In this document: piece by piece, positions 10,536-21,373 of the stretch
Position numbering within the stretch: position 1 is the first letter of the stretch
Layout: each line of letters begins with the position of its first letter
DNA from: Pseudomonas syringae
Lineage (GTDB): Bacteria; Pseudomonadota; Gammaproteobacteria; Pseudomonadales; Pseudomonadaceae
DNA: 64,000 bases
Direction: 5' to 3'
NCBI RefSeq assembly: GCF_021605415.1
Contig: NZ_WKEQ01000011.1
Location: forward strand, 91,844 to 155,843
Notes under the pieces: model-generated
Database searches by the model: none
The model's input: only the letters and a program-made list of their open reading frames with translations
What the model was told of the DNA's origin: nothing
Translations under genes and position numbers: made by a program

Positions 10536-11203
10536 ACGGCGAACCTTTTTTGCAGACGCTTGACCAGCCGTGAGGCGGCGAAGCTGATGATGAAGTACAC
10601 GAGACCTGCAATGATCAGGAACTCATTCGAACGGCCAATGATGTCGCCACTGGCGCGGGACGCGTTGAGGAAGTCGACCAGACCTACGGTGTAAACCAAC
10701 GAAGTGTCCTGGAACAGAATGATGCTTTGCTGCAGCAGCAACGGGGTCATTTTGCGGAACGCCTGCGGCAGGATGATCAGGCGCATCATCTGGCCGTAGT
10801 TCATGCCCAGCGCTTGTGCCGCGCCCATCTGACCCTTCGGGATCGACTGCACGCCGGCCCGGACGATTTCGCAGAAGTAGGCCGCTTCGAACATCATGAA
10901 CGCCACGACGCATGAGGTGAACGCGCCGATCGGCGTGTCTTCGCCGGTGATCCAGCGCAGCACGAACGGCACCGCCAGGTAGAACCAGGTGATTACCAGG
11001 AGCAACGGGATCGAACGGAAATAGTTGACGTACGCACCAGCGATGTTCGAAAGCAGTTTGCTGTGCGACAGACGACACAGCGCCAGGATCGTGCCGAGAA
11101 TCATCCCGCCCACGACACCCATCGCCATCAGTTTGAGGGTCATCACCATGCCATTCCACAAACCGGGAATGGCCGGGACGATGCCACTGAAATCGAATTC
11201 CAT
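10532..11203 (-). CDS. aatM: Acidic amino acid ABC transporter permease
   Basis: A 223-residue permease with about five membrane spans and the EAA loop [19 protein letters not shown], which docks the ATPase. It resembles GltK. The gene overlaps aatP by 4 bp and shares one base with the aatQ stop. With AatQ it forms the channel of the glutamate/aspartate importer. Confidence 0.92.
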   Translation of the reverse strand: MEFDFSGIVPAIPGLWNGMVMTLKLMAMGVVGGMILGTILALCRLSHSKLLSNIAGAYVNYFRSIPLLLVITWFYLAVPFVLRWITGEDTPIGAFTSCVVAFMMFEAAYFCEIVRAGVQSIPKGQMGAAQALGMNYGQMMRLIILPQAFRKMTPLLLQQSIILFQDTSLVYTVGLVDFLNASRASGDIIGRSNEFLIIAGLVYFIISFAASRLVKRLQKRFAV

Positions 11204-11949
11204 TATTTACCCCCCACGGAGATCAGGCCGGGAACGGCGACTTTCTTCTCGACCATGCGCATCAGCAGCATCAAGCTCATGTTCAGGGTGAAATAGATCA
11301 GGGTGGCAAGGGTGAACGCTTCAAACAGGTTGGCCGAGAACTCGGCGGTCTGTTTGGTCTGCGCGAGCAGTTCCATCAGGCCGATCAGCGAGGCCACGGA
11401 GGAGTTCTTGAACACGTTCAGGAATTCCGAGGTGAGCGGCGGAATGATGATCCGGTAGGCCTGGGGCAGCAGAACGTTCCAGTAGATTTGCGGCAACTTG
11501 AAACCCATCGCGCGGGCGGCGGACTCCTGGCCGGGCGGCAGCGCCTGGATGCCTGTGCGCACTTGCTCACAGACGCGGGCGGCGGTGAACAGGCCCAGAC
11601 ACACGACAACGCTCAGATAGGCCGAGGTGGTCGGGTTCAGATCCTGTTTGTACCACTCTTGCAGATCTGGCGGCAGCAGATCGGGCACCAGGAAGTACCA
11701 GATAAACAGCTGAACCAGCAGCGGCACGTTGCGAAACAGCTCGACGTAGCAGGTGGCGAAACCCGACAAGAGGCGGTTCGGCACGGTGCGCATGACACCC
11801 AGGATCGAGCCCAGCAGCAGCGCGATGATCCAGGCCACGATGGCGATGGCGATAGTCCAGCCCAGACCGGAGATGAACCAGTCGAGATACGTCTCGCTGC
11901 CCACGCCGGTGGACTTGAAGAACACGCCCCAGTCCCAGTTGTAATTCAT
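11203..11949 (-). CDS. aatQ: Acidic amino acid ABC transporter permease
   Basis: A 248-residue permease with the EAA loop RAMGFKLPQIYWNVLLPQA and an N-terminal amphipathic segment (MNYNWDWGVFF), as in GltJ. It pairs with AatM. A 194-bp leader separates it from aatJ and contains a stable stem-loop, which could set the binding protein to permease ratio. Confidence 0.92.
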   Translation of the reverse strand: MNYNWDWGVFFKSTGVGSETYLDWFISGLGWTIAIAIVAWIIALLLGSILGVMRTVPNRLLSGFATCYVELFRNVPLLVQLFIWYFLVPDLLPPDLQEWYKQDLNPTTSAYLSVVVCLGLFTAARVCEQVRTGIQALPPGQESAARAMGFKLPQIYWNVLLPQAYRIIIPPLTSEFLNVFKNSSVASLIGLMELLAQTKQTAEFSANLFEAFTLATLIYFTLNMSLMLLMRMVEKKVAVPGLISVGGK

Positions 11950-12009
11950 TAGGGTCTCCCCTCGGATTCAATCGATGTACAAGTGCCCGCCTGGGGAAAC
12001 TCCGTTCCC

Positions 12010-12030
12010 GCCTGATCAAGAAGATCAGGC
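12010..12030 (-). other. Intercistronic stem-loop between aatJ and aatQ
   Basis: GCCTGATC and GATCAGGC form a perfect 8-bp stem with a 5-nt loop. No U-run follows on the transcribed (minus) side, so it is more likely an mRNA-stabilising or processing structure than a full terminator. Such structures commonly keep binding-protein mRNA more abundant than permease mRNA. Confidence 0.55.
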
Positions 12031-12143
12031 ACACGCGATCGGCTCGACAGCCACCGGTTCGAGTGTTTCCAGATACTGCCAGCAGGGAGTGACCATCCCC
12101 TGAAAAGGCAGGCGCCCCTTCAGAGGATAAGGTTAGTCAGAAA

Positions 12144-13058
12144 TCAGGACTTCTTGTCGTCAGCCGCTTTGTCGGTCGGATTGGCGATCAGTGCCTTGAG
12201 CTCGTCGCTCATCGGGAAATTCAGGTTCAGGTTTTTTGGCGGAATTGGCTGCATGAACCACTTCTCGTAGATCTTGTTGATCTCGCCCGACTTGTAAGTG
12301 GCGACGATGGCGTCATCCACGGCTTTCTTGAACGGGGCATCGCCCTTGCGCACCATGCAGCCGTAGATTTCGTACGACTGTGGCGTGCCGGTGACTTCCC
12401 AGTCGGTGGCTTTCTTGGCCTTTGCGGCTTCGCCGGCGAGCAGGGCGTCGTCCATCATGAACGCAACAGCGCGGCCCGATTCCAGCATCTGGAAGGACTC
12501 GCCGTGGTCTTTGGCGGAGATGACGTTCATGCCCATCTGCTTGTCGGCGTTCATCGCTTTGATGATGCGCTCGGACGTAGTGCCGGCGGTGGTCACGACG
12601 TTCTTGCCTCTGAGATCGTCGAAATCCTTGTACTTGGAGTCTTTCTTGGAGAGAAGACGGGTACCGATTTCGAAGATGCCGACAGAGAAGTCAACTTGCT
12701 GCTGACGCTCTACGTTGTTGGTGGTGGAACCGCACTCGACGTCCACGGTGCCGTTCTGCACCAGCGGGATGCGGGTTTGCGAGGTGACCAGGTTGTATTT
12801 GACCTGAAGGTTCGGGATGTCCAGGTCTTTCTTGATCGCTTCGACGATGGCCAGCTGGATATCGTGGGAATAACCGACCGGTTTGCCGGAAGCGTCTGCA
12901 ATGTAGGAAAACGGGATGGAAGCGTCGCGGTGGCCCAGGGTGATGGTGCCCGAGTCTTTGATCTTCTTCAGGGTGCCGGTGAGTTCGGCGGCGAAAACTG
13001 GCGTGCTGATCAGAGCGGCAGCAATGGCTGCGCCCAGGATATGGGGAACGATACGCAT
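12144..13058 (-). CDS. aatJ: Glutamate/aspartate periplasmic binding protein
   Basis: A 304-residue solute-binding protein. The start ATG at 13058 has GAGGAAAA upstream and gives a clean signal peptide (MRIVPHILGAAIAAALISTP, cleavage after VFAA). Conserved GltI-type segments include TITLGHRDASIPFSYI (ligand pocket), SQTRIPLVQNGTVDVECGST and the C-terminal IYEKWFMQPIPPKN. It captures glutamate/aspartate in the periplasm for AatQMP. It is the first gene of the operon; its control region holds a sigma-54 promoter, two AauR boxes and a Crc/Hfq-type motif next to the ribosome binding site. Confidence 0.92.
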   Translation of the reverse strand: MRIVPHILGAAIAAALISTPVFAAELTGTLKKIKDSGTITLGHRDASIPFSYIADASGKPVGYSHDIQLAIVEAIKKDLDIPNLQVKYNLVTSQTRIPLVQNGTVDVECGSTTNNVERQQQVDFSVGIFEIGTRLLSKKDSKYKDFDDLRGKNVVTTAGTTSERIIKAMNADKQMGMNVISAKDHGESFQMLESGRAVAFMMDDALLAGEAAKAKKATDWEVTGTPQSYEIYGCMVRKGDAPFKKAVDDAIVATYKSGEINKIYEKWFMQPIPPKNLNLNFPMSDELKALIANPTDKAADDKKS

Positions 13059-13074
13059 CAAATTTTCCTCGACA

Positions 13075-13082
13075 TTGTTTTT
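13075..13082 (-). promoter_or_regulatory. Candidate Crc/Hfq catabolite-repression motif in the aatJ leader
   Basis: On the mRNA strand this reads AAAAACAA, matching the A-rich AANAANAA motif bound by Hfq with Crc in Pseudomonas. It lies about 17-24 nt before the aatJ start, just upstream of the ribosome binding site, where binding would block translation. The motif is short and A-rich, so chance occurrence is possible. Confidence 0.45.
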
Positions 13083-13174
13083 TTTATGGAGCCAGTTGAG
13101 TCGGCCCTTTTGTGCTTCGAATGCCTGACGGCTCCTGAGGTGTTGGCACAACAGACATTCGTCGAAGAGTGTAG

Positions 13175-13190
13175 AGCATGAGTCGTGCCA
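13175..13190 (-). promoter_or_regulatory. Sigma-54 promoter of aatJ
   Basis: The minus strand reads TGGCACG-ACTC-ATGCT, matching the -24/-12 consensus TGGCACG-N4-TTGCW at all but one base with exact GG-N10-GC spacing. The start site would fall near 13164, giving a leader of about 105 nt. It agrees with control by the NtrC-type AauR. Confidence 0.75.
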
Positions 13191-13266
13191 GACCAGTCGG
13201 TTATAGGTAACCTGCTGATTTATAACGAGATTAAAGTTTTATGGCGGCGAATGGAAAGTTGATTGA

Positions 13267-13280
13267 TCCGGTTTACCGAA
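13267..13280. promoter_or_regulatory. AauR box 1 (one mismatch)
   Basis: TCCGGTTTACCGAA differs at one base from TTCGG-N4-CCGAA, the motif proposed for AauR. It is about 105-115 bp upstream of the inferred aatJ start site, a normal enhancer position. Confidence 0.55.
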
Positions 13281-13297
13281 TAGACTTGCGCGCCACG

Positions 13298-13311
13298 TTC
13301 GGAAAACCGAA
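13298..13311. promoter_or_regulatory. AauR box 2 (perfect)
   Basis: TTCGGAAAACCGAA is a perfect dyad match to TTCGG-N4-CCGAA. It lies 31 bp (about three helical turns) from box 1, so both would sit on the same face of the DNA for AauR oligomer binding. Confidence 0.7.
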
Positions 13312-13327
13312 TGGACGATCACCCCTC

Positions 13328-13407
13328 TAGGAGCTGCCGCAGGCTGCGATCTTTTGATCTGGCTTTTAAAAACAAAATCAAAGGATCGCAGCCTGCGGCA
13401 GCTCCTA
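13328..13407. repeat. REP-like inverted pair, family B
   Basis: TAGGAGCTGCCGCAGGCTGC starts at 13328, and its inverse complement, ending GCAGCTCCTA, closes at 13407, with AAAAGATC-type ends facing the centre. It separates the aat control region from the end of glpD and can fold into a long hairpin. The remaining 13408-13453 shows no feature. Confidence 0.8.
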
Positions 13408-13453
13408 CTGAAGGCTGCGTTTTGCGCAATATCGCGCTATATGCAGCGCAATA

Positions 13454-14992
13454 TCACGCCGCTTCAATCTTGCTGCGGTTCTGCTCGACCTTGTTCAGAT
13501 AGACCATCAATTTCTGCTGCTCGTCCGCCGTGGTGAACAAGCCGAGCTTGCTGCGCCGCCAGAGAATGTCATGCGCCGCGGTCGCCCATTCTTCGGCACA
13601 CAGGTAATCCACCTCACGGGTATAGAGCCCGCCGCCGATGTGTTCACCCATGTCGGCCAGGGTTTCAACGCCTTCAAGCATCCGCCAGGTGCGGCTGCCA
13701 TACGTAGTGGACCAGCGTCGTGCGATCTCGGTCGGCACCCAGTCGAACTTGTCGCGAATCAGTGCGCACAAGGCCTGCGGAGTCGTCATGTCTTCACCGC
13801 CGGGAAGCGTGGCGCTGGCCGTCCAGCTCGGGCGCATCTGCGTGAAGAACGGCATCAGCTGCGCCATCGCGGACTCGGCCAGTTTGCGGTAGGTGGTCAG
13901 CTTGCCGCCGAACACCGACAGCAGCGGCGCCTCTTCGCCACCACCGGACAACGCCAGGGTGTAGTCGCGGGTCACGGCCGATGGATTATCGGATTCGTCG
14001 TTGCACAGCGGACGCACGCCGGAATAGCTGTGAAGAATGTCGTCGCGGCTGATCTGCTTTTTGAAGTGGGCGTTGACCACTTTCAGCAGGTAATCGGTTT
14101 CGCCGTCAGTGATCGTCACTTTCGCCGGGTCGCCGGTGTACTCGCGGTCGGTGGTACCGATCAGGGTGAAGTTATTCAGGTACGGAATGGTGAAAACGAT
14201 GCGCTGATCTTCGTTCTGCAAGATGTGCGCGTGGTCGCCTTCATACAGTTTCGGCACGATTACATGGCTGCCTTGGATCAGGCGGATGCCATATGGCGAT
14301 TCCATCTTCAGGTCATCACGAATGAACTTGGCGACCCACGGGCCGGCGGCGTTCACCAACGCCTTGGCGCGAATTGACAGCAGGCTGCCGTCGGCGCGCT
14401 CCAGATGCAAATGCCACATACCTTTGCTGCGACGGGCGCTGACGCAACGGGTCTGGGTGTGAATGTGCGCGCCTTTTTCGCGCGCGGCCATGGCGTTGAG
14501 TACAACGAGGCGGGCGTCATCGACCCAGCAGTCGGAATATTCGAAGCCTTTGGTTATTTCGCTTTTCAGTGCGCTGTCGGCCCCGAATTTAAGACTCTTC
14601 GAGCCGGCCAGTTTTTCCCGCTTGCCAAGGTTGTCGTACAGGAACAGACCGGCGCGAATCATCCAGGCCGGACGCAGGTGCGGGCGATGCGGCAACACGA
14701 AACGCATCTGTTTGACGATGTGCGGCGCCTTGGCCAGCAGCACTTCGCGTTCAGCCAAGGCTTCGCGCACCAGACGGAACTCGTAATGTTCGAGATAGCG
14801 CAGGCCACCGTGAATCAGCTTGCTGCTGGCTGACGAGGTATGGCTGGCCAAGTCATCCTTTTCGCAAAGGAACACCGAAAGACCGCGACCGGCGGCATCC
14901 GCTGCGATCCCCACACCATTGATCCCACCGCCAATGACGGCGATATCGTAGACCTCGGCGAGAGGGGGCGTAGGCAAGGTAGAAGTGGGCAT
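13454..14992 (-). CDS. glpD: Aerobic glycerol-3-phosphate dehydrogenase
   Basis: A 512-residue FAD enzyme that oxidises sn-glycerol-3-phosphate to dihydroxyacetone phosphate at the inner membrane and passes electrons to quinone. The N-terminal dinucleotide fold reads IAVIGGGINGVGIAADAAGR (from about residue 17). The signature SSASSKLIHGGLRYLEHYEF follows, then the substrate region FGGKLTTYRKLAE and a C-terminal helical cap. Length is normal. It is the last of four glp genes on this strand but has its own upstream region containing a candidate GlpR operator, as in other pseudomonads. Confidence 0.95.
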   Translation of the reverse strand: MPTSTLPTPPLAEVYDIAVIGGGINGVGIAADAAGRGLSVFLCEKDDLASHTSSASSKLIHGGLRYLEHYEFRLVREALAEREVLLAKAPHIVKQMRFVLPHRPHLRPAWMIRAGLFLYDNLGKREKLAGSKSLKFGADSALKSEITKGFEYSDCWVDDARLVVLNAMAAREKGAHIHTQTRCVSARRSKGMWHLHLERADGSLLSIRAKALVNAAGPWVAKFIRDDLKMESPYGIRLIQGSHVIVPKLYEGDHAHILQNEDQRIVFTIPYLNNFTLIGTTDREYTGDPAKVTITDGETDYLLKVVNAHFKKQISRDDILHSYSGVRPLCNDESDNPSAVTRDYTLALSGGGEEAPLLSVFGGKLTTYRKLAESAMAQLMPFFTQMRPSWTASATLPGGEDMTTPQALCALIRDKFDWVPTEIARRWSTTYGSRTWRMLEGVETLADMGEHIGGGLYTREVDYLCAEEWATAAHDILWRRSKLGLFTTADEQQKLMVYLNKVEQNRSKIEAA

Positions 14993-15014
14993 CGGCTGGC
15001 CTCTGGCTTTTTTG

Positions 15015-15058
15015 ATTTTCGTATTTGAATTCGAACATTAATGTTCATTTGCGAAAAT
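15015..15058. promoter_or_regulatory. Candidate GlpR operator before glpD
   Basis: The block is bounded by ATTTTCG (15015) and CGAAAAT (ending 15058) and centred on the palindrome GAACATTAATGTTC (15033-15046). TTCGAACAT (15030-15038) equals the E. coli GlpR half-site in reverse complement; the same 9-mer recurs at 15134-15142. The half-site order differs from the E. coli operator, so assignment is tentative. It lies 23-66 bp upstream of the glpD start. Confidence 0.45.
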
Positions 15059-15148
15059 GGTAGCCCATAAAGACGCGCACGGCCAGTCGACTTCGATTGA
15101 AAAAACTCATTGAAGGGGGGTTAAAGGAATATTTTCGAACATGAAAGC

Positions 15149-15222
15149 AAAAGATCGCAGCCTTCGGCAGCGCCTACAGGTTCACATCCAACTGTAAGAG
15201 CTGCCGAAGGCTGCGATCTTTT
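15149..15222. repeat. REP-like inverted pair, family B
   Basis: AAAAGATCGCAGCCTTCGGC (15149-15168) pairs with GCCGAAGGCTGCGATCTTTT (15203-15222). It lies 12 bp beyond the end of glpR and upstream of glpD, where it may terminate glpR transcription. Confidence 0.8.
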
Positions 15223-15234
15223 GATCTTGAAAAA

Positions 15235-15990
15235 CTAAACGACTTCCAGCCGAATCTTATGCTGGCTCAACAACTGCACAAGGGCCGGCACAGGCTGCTG
15301 ATCAGTCACCAGACAATCGACCAGGCTGATCGGCCCCAGGCGAATCATCGCATTGCGCCCGAATTTGCTGGAGTCAGCCGCCAGAATCACCTGGCGTGCA
15401 TTGGCAATGATCGCTTGGGAAACCCGCACTTCCTGGTAGTCAAAGTCGAGCAGGCTGCCATCCTCGTCGATGCCGCTGATGCCAACCAGCGCAAAGTCGA
15501 CCTTGAACTGATTGATGAAATCCACGCTCGCCTGACCTACAACACCGCCGTCGCGGCGCACGTTGCCGCCGGTGAGCAGCACGTCGAAGTCATCTTTGGC
15601 ACTGAGCATCGAGGCGACGTTCAGGTTGTTGGTGATGATCTTCAGATGGCTGTGGTTGAGCAGGGCGCGGGCAATGGATTCGGTGGTGGTGCCGATGTTG
15701 ATGAACAGCGAGGCGTGATCGGGAATCTGTGCGGCGATGGCTTCCGCGATGCGTTGCTTTTCATCGCGCATCTGATCGGCGCGCATTGCATAGGCGGTGT
15801 TTTCAACGCTGGAATCGTAAGCCGCGCCGCCGTGATAGCGACGCAACAGATTGGCTTCCGCGAGCTGATTGATGTCGCGGCGAATGGTTTGCGGTGTGAC
15901 GACGAACAGCGTGGCCATTTCCTCGATGCTCACATAGCCGCGTTCGCGAACCAGCTCGAGGATTTGCTGCTGACGGGGAGGCAGATTCAT
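15235..15990 (-). CDS. glpR: DeoR-family glycerol regulon repressor
   Basis: A 251-residue DeoR-type repressor: N-terminal helix-turn-helix ([20 protein letters not shown], about 20-39; then LLRRYHGGA) and a C-terminal sugar-phosphate sensor fold ([34 protein letters not shown]). GlpR represses glp genes until glycerol-3-phosphate binds. It lies between glpK and glpD, with 95 bp to glpK, so it may be co-transcribed with glpFK. Confidence 0.92.
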   Translation of the reverse strand: MNLPPRQQQILELVRERGYVSIEEMATLFVVTPQTIRRDINQLAEANLLRRYHGGAAYDSSVENTAYAMRADQMRDEKQRIAEAIAAQIPDHASLFINIGTTTESIARALLNHSHLKIITNNLNVASMLSAKDDFDVLLTGGNVRRDGGVVGQASVDFINQFKVDFALVGISGIDEDGSLLDFDYQEVRVSQAIIANARQVILAADSSKFGRNAMIRLGPISLVDCLVTDQQPVPALVQLLSQHKIRLEVV

Positions 15991-16085
15991 GGGGCGTCCT
16001 TTGGGCTGCCGTGCAAAATTTGCCCATGATGCCGCAGGAATCAGCTCCCGACCAGTTACAACCCTATCCGGATGCCGAAGCTGGC

Positions 16086-18516
<2,431 letters not shown>

Positions 18517-18531
18517 TGAAAACCTCGTTTT

Positions 18532-18539
18532 TTGTTGTT
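18532..18539 (-). promoter_or_regulatory. Candidate Crc/Hfq motif in the glpF leader
   Basis: The mRNA strand reads AACAACAA, an exact AANAANAA match, embedded in CAACAACAAAAAACGAGG about 16-23 nt before the glpF start and abutting the ribosome binding site. It would impose catabolite repression on glycerol uptake. Confidence 0.6.
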
Positions 18540-18632
18540 GTCTAGCGCGTTTGCCGACAGGGCAAGGCGCGATTTTCACCGAGGCAGGATCCCCATCCTG
18601 TTCCCGGTCTGCTGCTGGTACTGCAAGGTGAC

Positions 18633-18661
18633 ATTTTCGCATTATTCAGTTTCGAAAAAAT
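18633..18661. promoter_or_regulatory. Candidate GlpR operator before glpF
   Basis: ATTTTCG at 18633 and CGAAAAAAT ending at 18661 bound a dyad like the one upstream of glpD (15015-15058). It lies about 120 bp before the glpF start. The rest of the 348-bp gap between glpF and the divergent ybaK gene shows no gene. Confidence 0.35.
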
Positions 18662-18864
18662 ATAGACAAGAAACACGGCTGTCAAAGGTCGAAAGTGAAC
18701 AGTCAGTCACAATAAAACTATTAATCAGGTGAATGATGCTCCGGTTCCCTACGGTCGAACTTCGTGGCCGCCTCGGAAATACGGGGCGGGATAGAGCCTT
18801 TTACACTCTGATCGCCTAGAATCCGGTTCAGCCATTTTCCGTCACTGCCGAGTCTGGAGCTGCC

Positions 18865-19335
18865 ATGACCCCTGCGTTGGACTTGTTGAAAAAAGTTCGT
18901 GCCGAACATCGCGTGCACAGTTACGAACATGACCCCAAGGCTGCGTCTTATGGCTTGGAGGCAGCGGAAAAGCTTGGGCTGGATCCGGCGCAGGTGTTCA
19001 AGACGCTGCTGGCGGCGAGTGAGAAAGGGGAGTTATTGGTGGCGGTGGTGCCGGTCGTCGGAACGCTCGACCTCAAGGGGTTGGCCCATGCTGCCGGGGT
19101 GAAAAAAGTGGAAATGGCCGATCCGGCAGCGGCGCAACGATCCACCGGTTATCTGCTGGGCGGCATCAGCCCGCTGGGCCAGAAAAAGCGCTTGCGCACG
19201 TTCATCGACAATTCCGCTCAGCCTTTTGCGTCTATTTATGTCAGCGCCGGCCGACGCGGGCTGGAGGTCGAATTGGCGCCAGCGGTACTGGCCGAGCACA
19301 CCAAAGCCCAATTTGCCGACATTGGGCGGGCCTGA
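18865..19335 (+). CDS. ybaK: Cys-tRNA(Pro)/Cys-tRNA(Cys) deacylase YbaK
   Basis: A 156-residue YbaK/EbsC-type protein. Signatures include [21 protein letters not shown], cut here into its two halves HSYEHDP and [11 protein letters not shown], the conserved lysine in QVFKTLLA, and [17 protein letters not shown]. The enzyme hydrolyses mischarged Cys-tRNA(Pro), clearing an error of prolyl-tRNA synthetase. Single gene, divergent from glpF; the same neighbour occurs beside glpF in PAO1. Length is typical. Confidence 0.9.
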   Translation: MTPALDLLKKVRAEHRVHSYEHDPKAASYGLEAAEKLGLDPAQVFKTLLAASEKGELLVAVVPVVGTLDLKGLAHAAGVKKVEMADPAAAQRSTGYLLGGISPLGQKKRLRTFIDNSAQPFASIYVSAGRRGLEVELAPAVLAEHTKAQFADIGRA

Positions 19336-19430
19336 TCCGCTGCGCTGTATGAAGAAAATTGGCCGGTTTTGTCACTGGCGCTGATCGGAATACCGCTGCA
19401 TGCTTTGCCAACGAATTCAGGGAGAACGTC

Positions 19431-20213
19431 ATGCAGCTAGCGTTTCATCAGGTCGACGCGTTCAGTGATCGGCCGTTCAGTGGCAACCCCGCGATTGTCT
19501 ATCGGCTCGACGCGTGGCTGGCCGATGAATTGATGCAGAAGATCGCCGCCGAACACAACCTGGCGGAGACCGCGTTTCTGGTGCGTGAAGGATCCGCCTG
19601 GCATATCCGCTGGTTCACCCCCTCCACCGAAGTGCCGTTGTGCGGCCACGCCACACTGGCCAGTGCCTATGTATTGTTCGAGATCTTCAACGAAGACACC
19701 GAGCGCCTCGACTTCATCTGCAAGTCCGGGCCGCTGAGTGTTACTCGGGAGGGTGGACGTCTATGGCTGGATTTCCCGGCAATGGAACCCACGGAAGTCG
19801 GCGTGACTGTGGAGGTCGAGCGAGCATTGGGTGTGCAGGCTGTTGATGTGCTCGGCGCGAACACGTTGTTTGTGGTGCTGGAATCGGAGCAGGCGGTTCT
19901 CGACTGCAAACCGGATATGGCTGCGGTAGCCACTTTGCCCTGGCCGGGCGTCATCATCACTGCGCGCGGTAATCAGCATGACTTTGTCTCGCGCTATTTC
20001 GCTCCAGTCATCGGCATCAACGAAGATGCGGTGACCGGCTCGGCGCATTGCAACTTGATTCCGTATTGGGCGGCGCGGCTGGGCAAGTCGAGCCTGAGCG
20101 CTTATCAGCGTTCGGCACGGGGCGGGGAATTATTCTGTCGTCTTGAGGGTGATCGGGTGAAGATCGGCGGGAATGCGACGTTGGTCGCCAGTGGAACGCT
20201 GATGTTGGGTTGA
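19431..20213 (+). CDS. PhzF family isomerase/epimerase-like protein
   Basis: A 260-residue protein of the PhzF fold (two similar diaminopimelate-epimerase-like halves). The N-terminal signature FHQVDAFSDRPFSGNPAIVY is clear, as are the catalytic Glu in AAEHNLAETAF and the CGHATLASAYVLF and DAVTGSAHCNLIPYW motifs. It is not part of a phenazine cluster, so the substrate is unknown. The ATG at 19431 is preceded by AGGGAGAA. It ends 11 bp before a perfect REP hairpin that separates it from the convergent ABC ATPase gene. Confidence 0.88.
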   Translation: MQLAFHQVDAFSDRPFSGNPAIVYRLDAWLADELMQKIAAEHNLAETAFLVREGSAWHIRWFTPSTEVPLCGHATLASAYVLFEIFNEDTERLDFICKSGPLSVTREGGRLWLDFPAMEPTEVGVTVEVERALGVQAVDVLGANTLFVVLESEQAVLDCKPDMAAVATLPWPGVIITARGNQHDFVSRYFAPVIGINEDAVTGSAHCNLIPYWAARLGKSSLSAYQRSARGGELFCRLEGDRVKIGGNATLVASGTLMLG

Positions 20214-20224
20214 TATAAAACCAC

Positions 20225-20260
20225 TGTAGGAGCGAGCCTGCGAGCAGGCTCGCTCCTACA
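20225..20260. repeat. Perfect REP-like palindrome, family A, between convergent genes
   Basis: TGTAGGAGCGAGCCTGC, two bases, then GCAGGCTCGCTCCTACA: 17 bp arms with no mismatch. It fills the 50-bp gap between the PhzF-like gene and the convergent ATPase gene and probably terminates transcription from both sides. Confidence 0.8.
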
Positions 20261-20263
20261 AGG

Positions 20264-21373
20264 TCAACGCGCTGCGCTATACCGCCGCACACCGTTTTCC
20301 ACTGCAGGAATTTGCGCCGCCGTGCTGCCGGAAGCCTGGAACAACACCAGATGCTCGGCCGCCACGCGAATCCCGACCTGTGCACCCACTGCATGATCGG
20401 CATGGCTCGGGAAAATCGATTCAAGCTGAGCACCGGTCGGCAATTGCAGGCGATACAGTGTCGACGCACCGAGGAACGTTTTGCCGGTGATGCGTGCCTT
20501 GAGCGTGCTGTTCGGTGCATAAACGATATCGTCCGGGCGCAGCAGCACATCCACGGCGCCACCGATCGGCCACGTGTAGGCACGATTGCCGCGCAGTTCG
20601 CCGAGTTCGGTTTGCACCGATTCCGGGCTACCGAGCTGACCGCGAATGAAATAACCCTGACCGATGAAACTGGCGACAAAGGGTGTCGCCGGTTCGTGAT
20701 ACAGGTTGTAAGGCGTATCCCATTGCTCCAGTCGACCTTCCTTGAACACGCCCACGTGATCGCTGACGGCGAAGGCTTCTTCCTGATCGTGAGTCACCAG
20801 AATCGCGCTGGTGCCACGGGCCTTGAGGATATCGCGCACTTCGTGGCTGAGCTTGCGGCGCAGTTCGCCATCAAGATTGGAGAAGGGCTCATCGAGCAGC
20901 AGCAATTGCGGTTCTGGCGCCAGGGCGCGTGCGAGGGCGACACGTTGCTGCTGGCCACCGGACAACTCGTGCGCAAACCGTGTGCCGAGGCCTTTCAGAT
21001 TGACCAGTTCCAGCAGCTCTTCGGTGACGCGCTCCTTCTGCGGATGCTTGCGGATGCCGAAAGCGATGTTGTCCGCCACGCTCAGGTGCGGGAACAACGC
21101 GTAGTCCTGGAACACCATGCCGATCCGGCGCTTTTCCGGGGCCAAGGTGAAACCGGCGCTGGAAATGGTCTCGCCGCCGAGCTGGATCTCGCCTTCGTGC
21201 ACCGGTTCAAAACCGGCAATGGCACGCAGGGTGGTGGTCTTGCCGCAGCCGGACGAACCGAGCAGGCAACCGATGTCACCGGCGTTGAGGTGCAGATTGA
21301 GGTTCTGCACCACGCGTTGATCCTGATAGCCGCAAGCGAGGTTGCGCAGGTTAAGCAGTAATGGCTGGCTCAT
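20264..21373 (-). CDS. Orphan ABC transporter ATPase, FbpC/PotA type
   Basis: A 369-residue ABC ATPase with Walker [11 protein letters not shown]-loop [10 protein letters not shown], signature LSGGQQQR, Walker [14 protein letters not shown]-loop VTHDQEEAF and a C-terminal TOBE-type domain (about 240-350; [10 protein letters not shown]). This is the architecture of iron(III), sulfate and polyamine importer ATPases. No permease or binding-protein gene is nearby. Its start overlaps the argF stop by 4 bp, so it is translated from the argF transcript. A homologous arrangement next to argF is known in PAO1. Substrate unknown. Confidence 0.85.
   Translation of the reverse strand: MSQPLLLNLRNLACGYQDQRVVQNLNLHLNAGDIGCLLGSSGCGKTTTLRAIAGFEPVHEGEIQLGGETISSAGFTLAPEKRRIGMVFQDYALFPHLSVADNIAFGIRKHPQKERVTEELLELVNLKGLGTRFAHELSGGQQQRVALARALAPEPQLLLLDEPFSNLDGELRRKLSHEVRDILKARGTSAILVTHDQEEAFAVSDHVGVFKEGRLEQWDTPYNLYHEPATPFVASFIGQGYFIRGQLGSPESVQTELGELRGNRAYTWPIGGAVDVLLRPDDIVYAPNSTLKARITGKTFLGASTLYRLQLPTGAQLESIFPSHADHAVGAQVGIRVAAEHLVLFQASGSTAAQIPAVENGVRRYSAAR

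Noticed and set aside
19431..20213. PhzF-like gene as evidence of a phenazine cluster
   Set aside because: No other phz genes are present; PhzF-fold proteins are common with other roles.
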